A stretch of DNA of 64,000 bases from Prolixibacteraceae bacterium. Lineage in GTDB: Bacteria > Bacteroidota > Bacteroidia > Bacteroidales > Prolixibacteraceae. Position 1 is the stretch's first letter. Each line of letters opens with the position of its first letter. The stretch lies in NCBI GenBank assembly GCA_003457135.1, contig DMSQ01000075.1, forward strand, positions 53,672 through 117,671, given 5' to 3'. A model generated the notes under the pieces. It was not told the origin of the DNA and made no database searches. It saw only the letters and a list, made by a program, of their open reading frames with translations. Below, piece after piece: positions 61,795-64,000 of the stretch. The position numbers and the translations under genes are program-made.

Positions 61795-64000
61795 ATGGAA
61801 AGCGATAAATTTGTAATGCGCCACATCGGTCCACGCGAACACGAAATTCAGGAAATGCTAAATATCCTTGGAGTTTCAACGCTCGACGAATTGATGAACC
61901 AGACTGTTCCTGAAAACATCAGGCTGAAACAGCCCCTGAAATTGGAAGACGGTTTGACCGAACGTCAGTATTTCCGCAAAATCCTGGCCCTGGCCGCCCA
62001 AAACAAAGTATATAACACTTACATCGGGATGGGTTATTACGATACCATTACCCCGGCAGTAATTCTCCGGAATGTGTTGGAAAACCCGGTTTGGTACACC
62101 AGTTATACGCCTTATCAGGCCGAAATTTCTCAGGGGCGACTCGAAGCGCTCCTGAATTTCCAGACGATGGTTTGTGATTTGACCGGCATGGAATTGGCTA
62201 ATGCGGGCCTGCTCGATGAAGCAACTGCTGCCGCCGAAACCATGATCATGATGCACAACTCCCGTTCACGCGCCAAAGCAAAAGCTGGCACCAACGTGGT
62301 TTGGGTTGACGAAAAAATATGGCCGCAAACATTGGATGTATTGATTACCCGCGCCAATCCTCTGGGCATCGAACTGAAAGTGGCCGACTGGAAAAACTTC
62401 GTTTTAGACGAAAATACGTTCGGAATCATTGTACAATATCCCAATTCTGACGGACAAATCGTTGATTATTCCTCACTGGTAAAAGCTGCTCACGAAAAAG
62501 AAATATTTGTTTCAGTAGCTGCCGATCTGTTAAGTTTGTCAATCCTGACTCCTCCGGGAGAATGGGGTGCTGATATTGTATTCGGAAGTGCACAGCGATT
62601 TGGCGTGCCTATGGGCTATGGCGGTCCGCATGCTGCCTTCTTTACCACCAAAGACGAATATAAAAGAGCTATGCCTGGACGGATTATCGGTGTCAGCAAA
62701 GATGTGCATGGCAAACGCGCCTTGCGCATGGCCCTGCAAACCCGAGAGCAGCATATCAAACGAGAAAAAGCAACCTCAAATATTTGTACTTCGCAGGCTT
62801 TGCTGGCCAACATGGCTGGATTCTATGCCGTTTATCACGGACCGGAAGGCATAACACAAATTGCCACCCGCATCCATTGCATTGCCTCACTTCTTGAAAA
62901 AGAAATTACGGCTTTGGGATATCCTCAATTGAATAACAACTATTTCGACACGATTCGCTTTGAACTACCGCGCCACGTGAAACGCGAAGATATTGAATGG
63001 TTGTCGCTCGAACTGGAAATGAATTTCCGCTATTTCGAAAATGGCGAAGTTGGCCTGAGTATCGACGAAACCACCAACCTCGACGACATTAACTGGATTA
63101 TCGAAGTATTTGCCAAAGCTGCGAATAAACCGCTGGTTAAGATTATTGAATATCCATCAGTTTGTACCATTCAGCCTGAATTTCTGAGAACTTCGGCTTT
63201 TATGCAGCAGGAAGTATTCAATAAATACCGCTCGGAAACAGAGATGGTGCGCTACATCAAAAAGCTCGAACACAAAGATATCTCGCTTACCCATTCCATG
63301 ATTCCACTTGGATCGTGCACCATGAAGCTGAACGCTGCTACCGAAATGCTGCCTTTGAGCTGGATTGAATTTGGCGGAATTCACCCGTTTGTTCCGAAGA
63401 ATCAGGCACGCGGATACCACGAAATGATGGAAGAACTTCGTCGCGACCTGTCCGAAATCACTGGTTTTGCCGATGTAAGCCTTCAACCCAATTCAGGAGC
63501 AGCAGGCGAATATGCCGGGTTGATGGTTATCCGTCAATACCACATCAGCCGGGGCGAAGGTCACCGCGATGTGGTTTTGATTCCGTCGTCGGCTCACGGA
63601 ACCAACCCTGCCAGCGCCGTAATGGCCGGCATGAAAGTGGTGGTTACGCCTTGCGACGAACGCGGAAACATTGATGTGGAAGCTTTGCGCCAGAAAGCTG
63701 AAGAATTTAAAGATACTTTGTCGTGTTTCATGGTGACTTATCCATCCACACATGGGGTTTACGAATCGTCAATTACCGAATTGTGCGAAATTATTCACTC
63801 GCATGGCGGGCAGGTTTACATGGACGGTGCCAACATGAATGCACAGGTTGGGCTGACCAATCCGAGCCGCATCGGGGCCGATGTTTGCCACCTGAATTTG
63901 CACAAAACATTCGCCATTCCTCACGGAGGTGGTGGTCCTGGTGTTGGACCGATTGCCGTTGCCGCTCATTTGGTTGAGTTCCTGCCATCGCATCCGGTCA
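61795..64000 (+). CDS. gcvP: glycine dehydrogenase (decarboxylating), P protein (5' part)
   Basis: The frame is open to the window end (735 residues seen; family length about 950). The start MESDKFVMRHIGPREHEIQE matches GcvP. Both halves of the fused protein are present: the N-terminal half with GPHAAFFTTKDEYKRAMPGR, and the C-terminal half with the PLP lysine in LNLHKTFAIPHGGGGPGVGP. It decarboxylates glycine and passes the aminomethyl group to the lipoylated H protein. Confidence 0.93.
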   Translation, partial: MESDKFVMRHIGPREHEIQEMLNILGVSTLDELMNQTVPENIRLKQPLKLEDGLTERQYFRKILALAAQNKVYNTYIGMGYYDTITPAVILRNVLENPVWYTSYTPYQAEISQGRLEALLNFQTMVCDLTGMELANAGLLDEATAAAETMIMMHNSRSRAKAKAGTNVVWVDEKIWPQTLDVLITRANPLGIELKVADWKNFVLDENTFGIIVQYPNSDGQIVDYSSLVKAAHEKEIFVSVAADLLSLSILTPPGEWGADIVFGSAQRFGVPMGYGGPHAAFFTTKDEYKRAMPGRIIGVSKDVHGKRALRMALQTREQHIKREKATSNICTSQALLANMAGFYAVYHGPEGITQIATRIHCIASLLEKEITALGYPQLNNNYFDTIRFELPRHVKREDIEWLSLELEMNFRYFENGEVGLSIDETTNLDDINWIIEVFAKAANKPLVKIIEYPSVCTIQPEFLRTSAFMQQEVFNKYRSETEMVRYIKKLEHKDISLTHSMIPLGSCTMKLNAATEMLPLSWIEFGGIHPFVPKNQARGYHEMMEELRRDLSEITGFADVSLQPNSGAAGEYAGLMVIRQYHISRGEGHRDVVLIPSSAHGTNPASAVMAGMKVVVTPCDERGNIDVEALRQKAEEFKDTLSCFMVTYPSTHGVYESSITELCEIIHSHGGQVYMDGANMNAQVGLTNPSRIGADVCHLNLHKTFAIPHGGGGPGVGPIAVAAHLVEFLPSHPV

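Overview
The window reads as chromosomal DNA of a Bacteroidota bacterium, probably Bacteroidales/Marinilabiliales-like. This rests on a T9SS-type C-terminal sorting domain, a TonB receptor with an N-terminal CarboxypepD-like domain, -33/-7 promoters of the TTTG-N17-23-TAnnTTTG type, few Shine-Dalgarno sites, and DUF4294 and PSP1-type genes. No rRNA, tRNA or CRISPR array was seen.

Layout. 1-12 kb is mostly core: the end of a PSP1/RicT protein, a TauE permease, a DUF438 / DUF1858-DUF2249 pair, a TonB receptor with a PepSY partner, queD-queE, a phosphatase-like protein that has lost metal ligands, a SUI1-type factor, a racemase-like protein lacking both catalytic cysteines, and a low-molecular-weight phosphatase. 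12.1-13.4 kb is an AT-rich BglII/BstYI-type restriction-modification pair. 13.5-23.2 kb is accessory: a LuxR-type regulator, then a papain-like protease, a metzincin-like protein, small membrane proteins, a large beta-domain protein, and a thermolysin-like M36 protease whose C terminus looks like a Cys-TM-basic sorting signal and which sits directly upstream of an Lgt paralogue. 23.3-33 kb is a tight lipid-linked operon (Cys-nucleophile hydrolase, acetoacetate decarboxylase-family protein, three small membrane proteins, patatin, metallophosphoesterase, GMC oxidoreductase). 35-40 kb holds an amidase, a trypsin-like protease and secreted unknowns.

40.0-44.4 kb is the strongest candidate for an undescribed system: alpha/beta hydrolase, caspase-like protease and an unknown protein in one operon. 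It is bounded by a 54-bp direct repeat of the 3' end of rlmN, as expected for an element that integrated in rlmN. A 20-bp promoter element, ATGACACGTTCGTGCTATTG, precedes this operon and also those at 14.6 and 35.2 kb. It carries a CACG-TT-CGTG dyad next to a -33 box, so a common regulon is likely, with the LuxR-type gene beside copy 1 as a possible regulator.

44.4-64 kb returns mainly to core genes: rlmN, a ferredoxin reductase-like gene, a split ThrE exporter, a T9SS gene broken by two in-frame stops, two tandem paralogous secreted proteins, ispE, a YitT permease, an M23 peptidase, an rRNA/tRNA methyltransferase, arginine deiminase, a polyprenyl sugar transferase, pcm, an MBL hydrolase and the first three quarters of gcvP. 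Intergenic spaces here carry many palindromes and short tandem repeats.
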